64,000 nucleotides of DNA from contig NZ_CP151996.1 of assembly GCF_038593855.1 (NCBI RefSeq), forward strand, positions 3,658,001-3,722,000, read 5' to 3'. Source of the stretch: Lysinibacillus sp. FSL M8-0337. GTDB lineage: Bacteria; Bacillota; Bacilli; Bacillales_A; Planococcaceae. Shown piece by piece: positions 43,764 to 52,818 of the stretch. Position 1 is the stretch's first letter. The number at the start of each line of letters is the position of its first letter. The position numbers were made by a program, and so were the translations under genes. A model generated the notes under the pieces. The model worked only from the letters and a program-made list of their open reading frames with translations, made no database searches and was not told the origin of the DNA.

Positions 43764-46673
43764 TTAATAATACTGCTCAATATAGCTATATGCTTTATCA
43801 AATACTTCTTTATCCTTAATCTTGTACTTAATCCAGATGACACTGCGAAGCGCCTTCTTTACTTCATTTTTACCTGTAGTAGTTCTTTGCCATCCGTCGA
43901 AACGTACAATTTTTACGATGTCGTCTATATCGGCAACAATACGCTCAACAATGATAGGAGTTTTATCATTTTTAACGCCTTTAAAGAGCTCTGTGAGTGC
44001 TGATTTACCACGGTCGATTTCTTCTTCAGGCACAACTTCCTTCTCTGCCTGCGCTGCCTCTCTTGCGAGTTCAAGCAGGAGCTTCAGGAACTCTATGCTA
44101 GTAATAAGTCCTTGTTCATGGCGGTCACGGAGTTCTTCCAGCTTCTCTCCTAGCTTTACGAATTTAGGGTCATTTGTATGTTCACGAATCTTAGCAACCA
44201 GATCGATTTCTACCTTCATGGTTGTCTTTTTAACATCCCTCTGCTTACGGATAAATTCGTCTATCAGGTTTGCATCAAGCGTAAGAATATCAAGGTCATC
44301 ATGAACCTGGCCAACTTCGATGTTTGCGTGAACAAGTTCCAATGTCTTAGCACCAAGAGCTGCCCATACAAGTGCACCACGATTGTCTGTTGGCTTTACA
44401 GATTCATAAACTTTACTAAGCCATACATAGTCGAATTTGTATTTATCAAGGAATGGATCAGGAGACAGCGCATCCCAGGCTCTATTCAGAACACGATAAT
44501 CTGCTGCGAACTCATCCTTATCCTTATTTTTAGGAATACACTCCTGTGCAGCCAGTAAACCTTCCCAGCCTTCAACAGTACGGTCAACACCCATAAAGTA
44601 ACTGAGGCATTTTCTAAGAAGGGCAGGAATCTGCATCTTTACTTCTTCGATATTAGTAATAACCTTCTTCATGCTGGCTTCATCAAAGTCCAAAGCCTTA
44701 GCGACATTATCAAAAATACCGATATAGTCTACGATTAATCCATGTGTCTTGCCTTCATCATAGGTACGGTTTGTACGACAGATGGCCTGTAGAAGGTTAT
44801 GATCCTTCATCGGCTTATCCAAATACATCGCCTGAAGAATAGGGGCATCAAACCCTGTTAAAAGCTTTGCAGTTACAATGACGAACTTCAGAGGATTACC
44901 CTTATCACGGAACTGATCCAAAACCTTTGCTTCCTCATCACGGCTGCGGCGATACTTCTTATAACGGTCTTCCTTATCATTGTTGGTATCCATTACGATT
45001 GTGGTTGCATCAGGAGGAAGCAGCTTATCCAGCTCTTCCTTGTACTTAAGGCAACACTCACGGTCGTATACAACAATCTGGCCTTTGTAACCGTTAGGCT
45101 CAATCTTCTCTTTGTAATGTTTTACGATGTGTTCACACACTTTACGGATACGCTTAGGGTCATACATAATTGCCTTCATATTTACGCGTTTGGACAGCTC
45201 TGCACGGTCAGCATCTGATAGCGTTTCTGTAAGAGCATCAAACTCCGCATTTACTTTATCCTTATCAACATGGAGGTCAACTGGAACCGGCTCGAAGTTA
45301 AGAGGAAGAGTCGCATTATCTCTGATGGAATCAGAGAAGGTATATCGACTCAAATATCCGCTCCTATCTTCGGTTGCGCCAAAAGTACGGAATGTATTCT
45401 TATCAATACGGTTAATAGGCGTACCGGTAAGTCCGAAGAAGAATCCATTTGGTAACGCTGCACGCATCTTTTCACCAAGATCACCTTCTTGTGTGCGATG
45501 AGCCTCGTCGACCATGATGATAATGTTATCTCTAGGATTAAGAACACCTTCCACATCGCCAAAGCGGAAGATAGTCGTAATAGCAATCTTACGAATGTCC
45601 TGCTTGAAGAAGTTCTCAACCTCTTCTTTAGAAGCAAGTGACACTAGGTTCGGAACATCTGAAGCATTAAAGGTTGCTGTAATCTGTGTTTCAAGGTCAA
45701 GACGATCATCAACGATTACTACGGTCGGATTCTTAAGCTCAGGAATCATACGAAGCTTCTGTGCCGCAAATACCATAAGCAATGACTTACCAGAGCCCTG
45801 GAAATGCCAAATAAGGCCTTGCTTAGGATATCCAGCAACAACACGCTGTACGATAAGGTTAGCTCCTTCATATTGCTGATAACGGCAGATGATCTTGTAC
45901 TTTACATGCTTCTTGTCTGTTGCAAAAAGGGTAAAGAACTGGAAAATATCCATAATCTTCTCAGGCGTAATCATATCTCCTACACTGACTTTAACATCGG
46001 CAAGACTACCTTCTGACTTATGGTCAGGAGTATGCCAAGGTCCCCACATGTTGATTGGCATTCCAACAGAACCATAGCGATAGCATTTACCTTCTGTAGC
46101 GAAGTTGAAGACATTAGAAACAAACATCTCAGGTATGCTCTTTTCGTAGGAAGATATATCACTGGCAGCGTCTAACCAAGTTATCGCATTGCGAACCGGA
46201 GTCTTGAGCTCACCGATAGCAATCGGGAAACCATTGATCAGCAAAACGATATCAAGTCGCTTTCCATCTTCCTTTTTGGGATAAACCCACTGGTTCGTGA
46301 CGACGTATTCGTTAAGTGCAAGATCTTCCTTTTTCATTGTGCCGAAAAAGCGTATCGGAATCATTCGACCATCTTTCCCAAAAGGATAGGCGTTTTCCTC
46401 AAACACTATCTTCTTAAAAAGCTCATTCTGGGTGATAAGGTTACGCGGCTGCACCGATAGAATGATTGTACGCAGTTTGTATATGACTTCATCTGCACGG
46501 GATGGTTCTTCTGCAATTTCTGGATTCAGGCGGATAAGGGCATCTTTGACCATAGGCTCTACCATGACATCGGAATAATCTCGAGACAGCTCTTCTGCAG
46601 GGATGTAGTTCCACCCATTTCCTTTAAGAGTTGAGATTACCATCTGCTCCATTGTATTATCTTCGTTGAACAT
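43764..46673 (-). CDS. hsdR: type I restriction enzyme subunit R
   Basis: ATP-driven translocase and nuclease of 969 residues. The N-terminal PD-(D/E)XK nuclease shows RLDIVLLINGFPIAIGELKT. The SF2 motor follows: FQGSGKSLLMVF (Walker A), MVDEAHRTQEG (DEAH box), FGLTGTPINRI and AICRTNRTYDEGKTHG (motif VI). A helical C-terminal domain would dock on the methylase core. ATG at 46673 has GGAGG 8 bases upstream and is preferred to the ATG at 46679. It is the last gene of the operon, 83 bases after hsdS, and appears intact. Confidence 0.95.
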   Translation of the reverse strand: MFNEDNTMEQMVISTLKGNGWNYIPAEELSRDYSDVMVEPMVKDALIRLNPEIAEEPSRADEVIYKLRTIILSVQPRNLITQNELFKKIVFEENAYPFGKDGRMIPIRFFGTMKKEDLALNEYVVTNQWVYPKKEDGKRLDIVLLINGFPIAIGELKTPVRNAITWLDAASDISSYEKSIPEMFVSNVFNFATEGKCYRYGSVGMPINMWGPWHTPDHKSEGSLADVKVSVGDMITPEKIMDIFQFFTLFATDKKHVKYKIICRYQQYEGANLIVQRVVAGYPKQGLIWHFQGSGKSLLMVFAAQKLRMIPELKNPTVVIVDDRLDLETQITATFNASDVPNLVSLASKEEVENFFKQDIRKIAITTIFRFGDVEGVLNPRDNIIIMVDEAHRTQEGDLGEKMRAALPNGFFFGLTGTPINRIDKNTFRTFGATEDRSGYLSRYTFSDSIRDNATLPLNFEPVPVDLHVDKDKVNAEFDALTETLSDADRAELSKRVNMKAIMYDPKRIRKVCEHIVKHYKEKIEPNGYKGQIVVYDRECCLKYKEELDKLLPPDATTIVMDTNNDKEDRYKKYRRSRDEEAKVLDQFRDKGNPLKFVIVTAKLLTGFDAPILQAMYLDKPMKDHNLLQAICRTNRTYDEGKTHGLIVDYIGIFDNVAKALDFDEASMKKVITNIEEVKMQIPALLRKCLSYFMGVDRTVEGWEGLLAAQECIPKNKDKDEFAADYRVLNRAWDALSPDPFLDKYKFDYVWLSKVYESVKPTDNRGALVWAALGAKTLELVHANIEVGQVHDDLDILTLDANLIDEFIRKQRDVKKTTMKVEIDLVAKIREHTNDPKFVKLGEKLEELRDRHEQGLITSIEFLKLLLELAREAAQAEKEVVPEEEIDRGKSALTELFKGVKNDKTPIIVERIVADIDDIVKIVRFDGWQRTTTGKNEVKKALRSVIWIKYKIKDKEVFDKAYSYIEQYY

Positions 46674-46756
46674 AAACATTTCCTCCCATCATTAAGTTTT
46701 TCAAATCCGTGCCGGACAGCATCTTTGCGTCAGCCAGGCACCTCGATTCTTTGGAT

Positions 46757-47908
46757 TTAACCAAGGTTTTCAGAAATTATCTTCTTAAAGGTGGCAGTTA
46801 ACTCTGCGAGCGCTTGTTCCAGTTCAAATTTTGATTTATCGCTCTGCTGGACAAAGGCTGCAAATTGCTCTTGCAGGGCCAGTGGTGGTAGCGATATCTT
46901 ATAATCAGCCAAGTACGAAATAGGAACTCTCCGCTGTCCGCCTGTGCCAGTCATAACTTTTTCAGCATCAGTTCGGAATTTGCTAAACATCGTAATGATG
47001 TATAACCAGTATGGATTGCTTTTCCCGACTATAGGACGTAGTACATGGAACTCCGTAGAGCCAAAGGCGGCACCATTTTTCAGTCCTACAGCCACACCGC
47101 CCTTGCCATTTTCCATACAAGGCGTAATTTTTGCAAACAAAACATCATTCTCTGCAAAATATGTGAAACCCTTGCATACTTCTGGATATGGACGCCAGAT
47201 ACTTGTATCTACAATGCCTTTTTCGCTAACTGATGGCATAGCTACAAATGAATATTCCGCTTCCGTATCCATGTCTTTCGGACGTCTTGGATTAAGTTCG
47301 CAACATTCCCCAAGTGTAGTGAGTCCCCAGCCTTTTTCATCAGCTCCGGGTATTCCAAACATCTCGATAAATTGAGCTTTCACTAACTCGTCCGTTTTCA
47401 GCAGTAACTTCTGGTAGGATCTCTTTGTGGCATACATAGCCCACAGCACCTTGGCAAGCTCGTGCTGTTTTTCAATGTCAGGCAATTCAAACTCATAATC
47501 TGCAAGATCTGAGAACAGTACATATGGATTTGTTGAACCTTTTGACTTCATAATTGACCATTGCGTAAATCCTTCTGAGAGCATAACAAATGGCAGCAAT
47601 TCTTGAAGAAACTTTTTTTCATCACTAGTTTCAAGGACGAATGTAGTGTTAGCAGTTACGCCATCAAAGTCCGCTACAGCGACCTTCTTTAAATACGTTC
47701 TCCTGGAACCATATAATACCTGTCCTGCTTTAAACTCTCTGATAAACGCCGGTCCAACGTCATCAGTTGCAAATTTCCCTCTACGATGAATTTCAAGGTC
47801 TTCAGAATCCATATGATTACCAGCAACATAGAACTCGTAAGGATTATTATTTCGGTCTACCTTGTTTTTTACATCTGTCACTATATCTCCGAATCTTACT
47901 TTACTCAC
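46757..47908 (-). CDS. hsdS: type I restriction enzyme subunit S
   Basis: Specificity subunit of 383 residues with two target recognition domains (about 1-150 and 190-335), each followed by a conserved helix (about 150-185 and 340-383). Typical marks are FKAGQVLYGSRRTYLKK, ELPDIEKQHELAKVLWAM, FAENDVLFAKITPCMENGKG and SLPPLALQEQFAAFV. It recognises a split DNA sequence that cannot be predicted here. It starts 4 bases after hsdM stops. Confidence 0.93.
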   Translation of the reverse strand: MSKVRFGDIVTDVKNKVDRNNNPYEFYVAGNHMDSEDLEIHRRGKFATDDVGPAFIREFKAGQVLYGSRRTYLKKVAVADFDGVTANTTFVLETSDEKKFLQELLPFVMLSEGFTQWSIMKSKGSTNPYVLFSDLADYEFELPDIEKQHELAKVLWAMYATKRSYQKLLLKTDELVKAQFIEMFGIPGADEKGWGLTTLGECCELNPRRPKDMDTEAEYSFVAMPSVSEKGIVDTSIWRPYPEVCKGFTYFAENDVLFAKITPCMENGKGGVAVGLKNGAAFGSTEFHVLRPIVGKSNPYWLYIITMFSKFRTDAEKVMTGTGGQRRVPISYLADYKISLPPLALQEQFAAFVQQSDKSKFELEQALAELTATFKKIISENLG

Positions 47909-47912
47909 ATTC

Positions 47913-49397
47913 TTAGACCTCCATTTCCATCATAGCATGTAACTTTGCATAACTTTGTTTCGCAGTTTCAGATAACCCTCTCCAGTTCTCATAGCGTTCT
48001 TGCACAGAACGCTCATCAACTTCACCCTCTCGTAGAGAATGCTTGATGTAAAGGGGAATACTGAGAGAAAAGTTATTATCTTCAATATCTTTGAGAGTAA
48101 CGACCTTTGCAAAATCCGGAACGTCTTCATATTTGTTGTAAGCCAAAGCGATTTTCTGGATATGGTTATCTTCTAGATAGCTCTGAGCATTTTTTCTCCC
48201 CACTTCATTGATAGCATTGATTAGGAGGACCTTTCCTCTACGTTCTGGCCTCTTGTAGGTTCTACAGATTACAACGCACGCTTCCATACTCGAGTTATAG
48301 AACAAATTGGGCCCTAAACCTATAACACATTCTAACAAGTCGTTTTTCACAAGTTTTTCGCGCATTGCACTTTCTTCATTTCTAAAAAGAATTCCATGTG
48401 GAAGGAGAATAGCACAACGTCCAGTGTCTTGCTTTAAGCTTTTTAGGATATGCTGGATAAAGGCATAGTCAGCACGACCTTGTGGGGGTATACCCAGGAA
48501 GTTACGTCCATATTTATCGCTTGCAAATGCTTCTCTGTCCCACTGACTAATTGAATACGGGGGATTAGCAAGAACCATATCGAATTGTTTGATCATTCCG
48601 TTTTCTACAAAATATGGTGATTTTAAGGTGTCACCATTCACAATATCAAAGTCCTTCACACCATGAAGAAAAAGATTCATCTTGCCAATTGCAGAGGTTA
48701 GTACGTTGATTTCCTGACCGTAAATAGCAACGTTTCGCCATTCTTTTTTCTGCTGCTTTAGGTACGCAATAGCAGAGATTAGCATGCCGGCACTGCCGCA
48801 TGTCGGATCATAGATTGACTCGCCAGATTCTGGCTTGAGCATTTCTGTCATCAGATGGACTACGGTACGATTCGTATAGAATTCCTGAGCTGTGTGACCG
48901 CTGTCGTCAGCAAACTTTTTGATCAGATATTCGTATCCCTGTCCAAGTTCGTCCTCAGGACAGTTTTCGATAGACAATGTCTTAGTGCTGAAGTGCTCGA
49001 TGAGCTCTTTCAGCAGACGATCTGGTAAACGGTTCTTGTTTGTCCAGGTACCATCACCAAAAACGCCTTGCAGTTTATCTAAATTTGCATTTTCTATCTT
49101 ACGGAATGCGTCTACAATGGCAACACCGACATTTTCCGAAACCGCTCGAACATCATTCCAGTGGGCACCTTTGGGCACCTGAAAGCGGTGATTTTCCTCA
49201 AACTCCAGAGCTTCTTCGTCACCATATTCTTCTATGATCCGCTGACACTCTTCATCATAAACGTCACAGATGCGTTTGAAGAACAGTAACGGGAAAATGT
49301 ATTGTTTATAGGACCCCGCATCTATACTGGTACGGAGAAGAACAGCAGCATTCCATAGATAGGACTGCAGTTCTTCGATTGTTATGCGTTTACTCAT
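47913..49397 (-). CDS. hsdM: type I restriction-modification methyltransferase subunit M
   Basis: Adenine-N6 methyltransferase of 494 residues. The N-terminal helical HsdM_N region (about 1-150) is followed by the catalytic domain: motif I YDPTCGSAGM (196-205) for S-adenosylmethionine and motif IV LANPPYSISQW (278-281 NPPY). It begins inside the last 8 bases of the preceding ADP-ribosylglycohydrolase-HsdM gene, with which it shares similarity along the whole methylase part. It should form the core with HsdS. Confidence 0.95.
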   Translation of the reverse strand: MSKRITIEELQSYLWNAAVLLRTSIDAGSYKQYIFPLLFFKRICDVYDEECQRIIEEYGDEEALEFEENHRFQVPKGAHWNDVRAVSENVGVAIVDAFRKIENANLDKLQGVFGDGTWTNKNRLPDRLLKELIEHFSTKTLSIENCPEDELGQGYEYLIKKFADDSGHTAQEFYTNRTVVHLMTEMLKPESGESIYDPTCGSAGMLISAIAYLKQQKKEWRNVAIYGQEINVLTSAIGKMNLFLHGVKDFDIVNGDTLKSPYFVENGMIKQFDMVLANPPYSISQWDREAFASDKYGRNFLGIPPQGRADYAFIQHILKSLKQDTGRCAILLPHGILFRNEESAMREKLVKNDLLECVIGLGPNLFYNSSMEACVVICRTYKRPERRGKVLLINAINEVGRKNAQSYLEDNHIQKIALAYNKYEDVPDFAKVVTLKDIEDNNFSLSIPLYIKHSLREGEVDERSVQERYENWRGLSETAKQSYAKLHAMMEMEV

Positions 49398-51807
49398 TGA
49401 CGTATCCTCCTTCCATGAGAAGATTTCTCATTGTTTTCTCTGCCTCCAGCATTTCATTAAAGACTCCGAAGTATTGCTTGCGTACTTCAGCCGGAGGAAC
49501 GATTTCTTGTGCTTTCTTTTCGATATAGTTGTTAATAGCTAAGGTGTAGTCTTTTTTTCTTACATCTGGGATAGTGACAACCTTCACCTTATCGATAACA
49601 TCTTCGTAGTCTGTGTAGAGTTTGTAGACCTTGTTGATATCATCTTCCGTCATTATGTTTTGTGCCCGCTGCGGGGTATAGATGTCAGAGGCATCGATCA
49701 TGCATATACGCCCTTTGTGGTCGTTCTTTTTATCGTTATTTAGAAGAAGAATACAAGCCGAGACACCCGTGGCGTAAAAGACACCACCTACCAATGTAAT
49801 TATACATTCCAGCTTATCCGATTCAACGAGCTGCTTGCGAATTTCGCCTTCTTTGCCGCCTCGGAATAACACGCCCTGCGGCAGAACAACTGCACATCGA
49901 CCGGTCTTCTCATTCATTGATTTCACCATATGCTGCAACCATGCATAGTCGGCATTTGAATCCGATGGACAGCCCCACATGTTTCTACCATATATATCTG
50001 AACTAAACTGTTCGGCGCCCCAGCTCTTCAGGGAAAACGGTGGATTTGCAACGACACAGTCAAAAGTCTTCAACTTGCCACCTTCATGATAATTCGGAGA
50101 GTGAAGAGTGTCACCCTGCGTTACCTTAAAGTCCTTTGCTCCATGTAAAAAGAGGTTCATTCGGGCGATTGCGGAAGTGGATAGATTTTTCTCCTGACCA
50201 TAGATGCGACCGTATGTCAATTTATCATCCTTCATATAACGGATGGCTTCAATCAGCATGCCGCCTGTTCCGCAAGCGGGGTCATAGACCATTTCTCCAA
50301 TCTTGGGATCCATCAGCATGATAAGAAGTTTAACAATGGAACGCGGGGTATAGAACTCACCTGCGTTTTTCTTGGACAGATCGGCAAACTTCTTAATAAG
50401 GAATTCATAGCTATCGCCCATAACGTCTGCAGAGTAGTTAGTATTACCGACTTTTATCTTGGACATATGCTCAATGAGGTTTTTCAGTCGCTCATCGGAT
50501 AGCTTCGTTTTGTCAGTCCAGTTGGCATCATCAAAGCTACTGAACACACCACTTAAAGTATCTGGGTTAGCACTCTCAATTCCATTCATCGCTTTGACGA
50601 TTGCGACACCTACGTTTTCGCTGGCCTCACGGACATTCTTCCAGTGGCACCCTTCCGGAATGTCGAAGCTGTGGTTTTCCGGAAAACTAGCATATTCTTC
50701 ATCGCCTCCAGAGCGCTCAAGGGCATCTTGTGTTTCTTCATCGTAGACATCACTAATTCTCTTGAAGAAAAGGATAGGTGTCACATAGCTTTTGTACTCA
50801 TCTTGGTTTATTGGTCCTCGAAGAATATTACAAGCCTCAAAAAGGTGATTAAATAACCGCTGACTAGTTGTTTCTTCGTTTGTTGGAATGGAGTCTTTTA
50901 ATTCTTTATCCGCTGTTTCTACAGAGGACTGAATCATAGCATTTCGATCTCCTGTCTCAACTTTAATTTCTTTGCGTCTTTCGATACCAATACTACCATC
51001 GGCATTTAATTTTTCCATCTTGGATGGATACTTGTTTTCAAACTCTACAAGTATCTTTAGCAGACGCTCATCAAGGAAGGTCAAAGCGTGTTTTCTAATA
51101 TCTGTAGGTATCCCGTAGTAAGCTTCTGCAATGCCCCCTGTAACGGCAGCAAGGGTATCGCTATCACCGCCGATAGATATTGCATTACGAATTGCATCTT
51201 CAAAATTCTTTGACTCGAAGAAAGCTTCCAATGCTTGAGGCACTGTATCTTGACAACTTTCGGTAAACTCATAGCTGTCACGGATTTCATCAAGAGTAAA
51301 ATTCAGTGGGTAATAGTTCTTCGTAATGTAGTCACGAATCTCAAGTAGGTTCTTTCCAGAGCAAGCGAGGAAGATAGCAACTGCTGTTGCTTCAGCACCT
51401 TTTAATCCCTCTGGATGATTGTGCGTTACTTCGGTCACTGCTTTGGATAGCTGTTTAGCCTCTTCCAGGCTGTTGGCCACGAAACCACACGAACTGACAC
51501 GCATTGCCGCTCCATTTCCGTAGCTTCCATAAGGCTTCGGATTATCAGAATGTATCCAGCCTCTGAATCGACTACCATATCCGCAATTCGGATAGTGCAC
51601 TCCGATACTTTGCATATACTTCACAGCATTTTCAGACAGGTCACTATAATCTGCTTTGCTTTCCAACAGAGCTTTAGCTATAGCTAAAGACATGATGGAG
51701 TCATCTGTAACACTGCATTTATAAGTCAGGAAGTCAAACTGCTTGCTCCTGTTATTATTCCATTCGAAACGAGAACCGACTATGTCCCCGATAATAGCTC
51801 CTAACAT
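49390..51807 (-). CDS. ADP-ribosylglycohydrolase-HsdM fusion protein
   Basis: An 805-residue protein with two complete enzymes. Residues 1-255 are an ADP-ribosylglycohydrolase (DraG/ARH) domain: GAIIGDIVGSRFEW, VTDDS (34-37), YGSYGNGAAMR, HNHPEGLKGAEA and GGDSDTLAAV (Asp215, Asp217), so the binuclear Mg site is intact. A linker (about 256-310) leads to an HsdM-type adenine methylase (310-805) with YDPACGTGGM and VANPPFSLKSW (NPPF 588-591). It overlaps hsdM by 8 bases. The frame is continuous, with no stop or shift at the junction. I know of no described function for this fusion. Confidence 0.92.
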   Translation of the reverse strand: MLGAIIGDIVGSRFEWNNNRSKQFDFLTYKCSVTDDSIMSLAIAKALLESKADYSDLSENAVKYMQSIGVHYPNCGYGSRFRGWIHSDNPKPYGSYGNGAAMRVSSCGFVANSLEEAKQLSKAVTEVTHNHPEGLKGAEATAVAIFLACSGKNLLEIRDYITKNYYPLNFTLDEIRDSYEFTESCQDTVPQALEAFFESKNFEDAIRNAISIGGDSDTLAAVTGGIAEAYYGIPTDIRKHALTFLDERLLKILVEFENKYPSKMEKLNADGSIGIERRKEIKVETGDRNAMIQSSVETADKELKDSIPTNEETTSQRLFNHLFEACNILRGPINQDEYKSYVTPILFFKRISDVYDEETQDALERSGGDEEYASFPENHSFDIPEGCHWKNVREASENVGVAIVKAMNGIESANPDTLSGVFSSFDDANWTDKTKLSDERLKNLIEHMSKIKVGNTNYSADVMGDSYEFLIKKFADLSKKNAGEFYTPRSIVKLLIMLMDPKIGEMVYDPACGTGGMLIEAIRYMKDDKLTYGRIYGQEKNLSTSAIARMNLFLHGAKDFKVTQGDTLHSPNYHEGGKLKTFDCVVANPPFSLKSWGAEQFSSDIYGRNMWGCPSDSNADYAWLQHMVKSMNEKTGRCAVVLPQGVLFRGGKEGEIRKQLVESDKLECIITLVGGVFYATGVSACILLLNNDKKNDHKGRICMIDASDIYTPQRAQNIMTEDDINKVYKLYTDYEDVIDKVKVVTIPDVRKKDYTLAINNYIEKKAQEIVPPAEVRKQYFGVFNEMLEAEKTMRNLLMEGGYVNE

Positions 51808-51817
51808 AATGTACCTC

Positions 51818-52804
51818 CTATTTATAATAAGACAGTAACTGATCGAGTGTTAATGAAAGTCCACATGCGTCCAGCGCTGTCTTACGGTCTTCGTATATTT
51901 TTGTAACAATAGGTATTTTATCTTCAAATTTCCCGTAATGAAGAAGATTATGACAGTGGCTACAAAGTGAAACCATGTTCTCCAGAACATCGAGTGAATA
52001 TGGAAACTCTCTATATTTGCATATCGGGATTAAATGATGAGGCTCAGTGTAAGGCTTTCCATTCTTGCGAAGGAAGGTACGGTCAGTTGGATCATACTCA
52101 CACAAGAAATCTGCTTTAAGCAGAGCATCTACAGCGCGCTTTGGATTTCGCGCCGGTTTCTCTCTCCCTGTAGCTGATGAAGTTGTTGTTGCCTGCTTCT
52201 CCCGAATACCACTCCAAGTTGGCTTTGCTATTGAAGCAGACTCTTCTGCTAACTTATTGATAGCATCTTTCTCAAACTCATCGTATTCAGATTCTTTATC
52301 TTCAATTACACTATTAAGGGCATCCTCTAATACACCAAGAATTTTTGCATCCGTCTGTTTCTTTTTAATTTCGGTAAGAAGATAAATCGCATATTCATCA
52401 TGAAGATGATTCATGTACTTTCCCTGACTAACGGCTCCATTTACATTGAATACTCCACCAGCGTTGTGGTGAGCTGCAATCCATTTTGAATGATCATTAA
52501 TTTTTATGGGGTTTACATCCAAATACTCGACGTCCACCTTATAACCATTAGTGCTCCAGCCGCCGCTTACTCCCACGGTAAAAGCAACTGGCTTAGGACT
52601 ATCGTAACAATCTGTAGCAGCTATCCCGATGGAGACAATACTTCCCTTACAATGGTTAAGTATAGTGTCACCCTTTCTTACTTGCGACATAGTTGTATAT
52701 CCAGGAATTATAGCTTTATTTCTTGCCACTTTCGGTGACCAAACAAAACCACCAGTGCGTTCCTCTTTATATGTTTTAGACTGTACTACATAAAACACCG
52801 CCAT
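51818..52804 (-). CDS. HNH endonuclease with N-terminal EVE-like domain, inside the R-M operon
   Basis: A 328-residue protein. The N-terminal 135 residues (FYVVQSKTYKEERTGGFVWSP, VRKGDTILNHCKGSIVSIGI) are homologous to the start of the gene at 38407 and fit an EVE/PUA-type reader. A charged linker leads to a McrA-like HNH domain: YTEPHHLIPICKYREFP and LENMVSLCSHCHNLLHYGKF, with zinc cysteines. It lies 10 bases before the fusion gene and 14 after the methylase-TRD gene, so it belongs to the operon. A modification-dependent nuclease inside a modifying system must spare the host's own methylation. Confidence 0.8.
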   Translation of the reverse strand: MAVFYVVQSKTYKEERTGGFVWSPKVARNKAIIPGYTTMSQVRKGDTILNHCKGSIVSIGIAATDCYDSPKPVAFTVGVSGGWSTNGYKVDVEYLDVNPIKINDHSKWIAAHHNAGGVFNVNGAVSQGKYMNHLHDEYAIYLLTEIKKKQTDAKILGVLEDALNSVIEDKESEYDEFEKDAINKLAEESASIAKPTWSGIREKQATTTSSATGREKPARNPKRAVDALLKADFLCEYDPTDRTFLRKNGKPYTEPHHLIPICKYREFPYSLDVLENMVSLCSHCHNLLHYGKFEDKIPIVTKIYEDRKTALDACGLSLTLDQLLSYYK

Positions 52805-52818
52805 AATTTAACCTCCAA

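Noticed and set aside
43822-46077. Several long open frames on the plus strand opposite hsdR
   Set aside because: They lie wholly inside hsdR, have low-complexity serine-rich translations and lack ribosome binding sites; they are shadows of a GC-richer coding strand.
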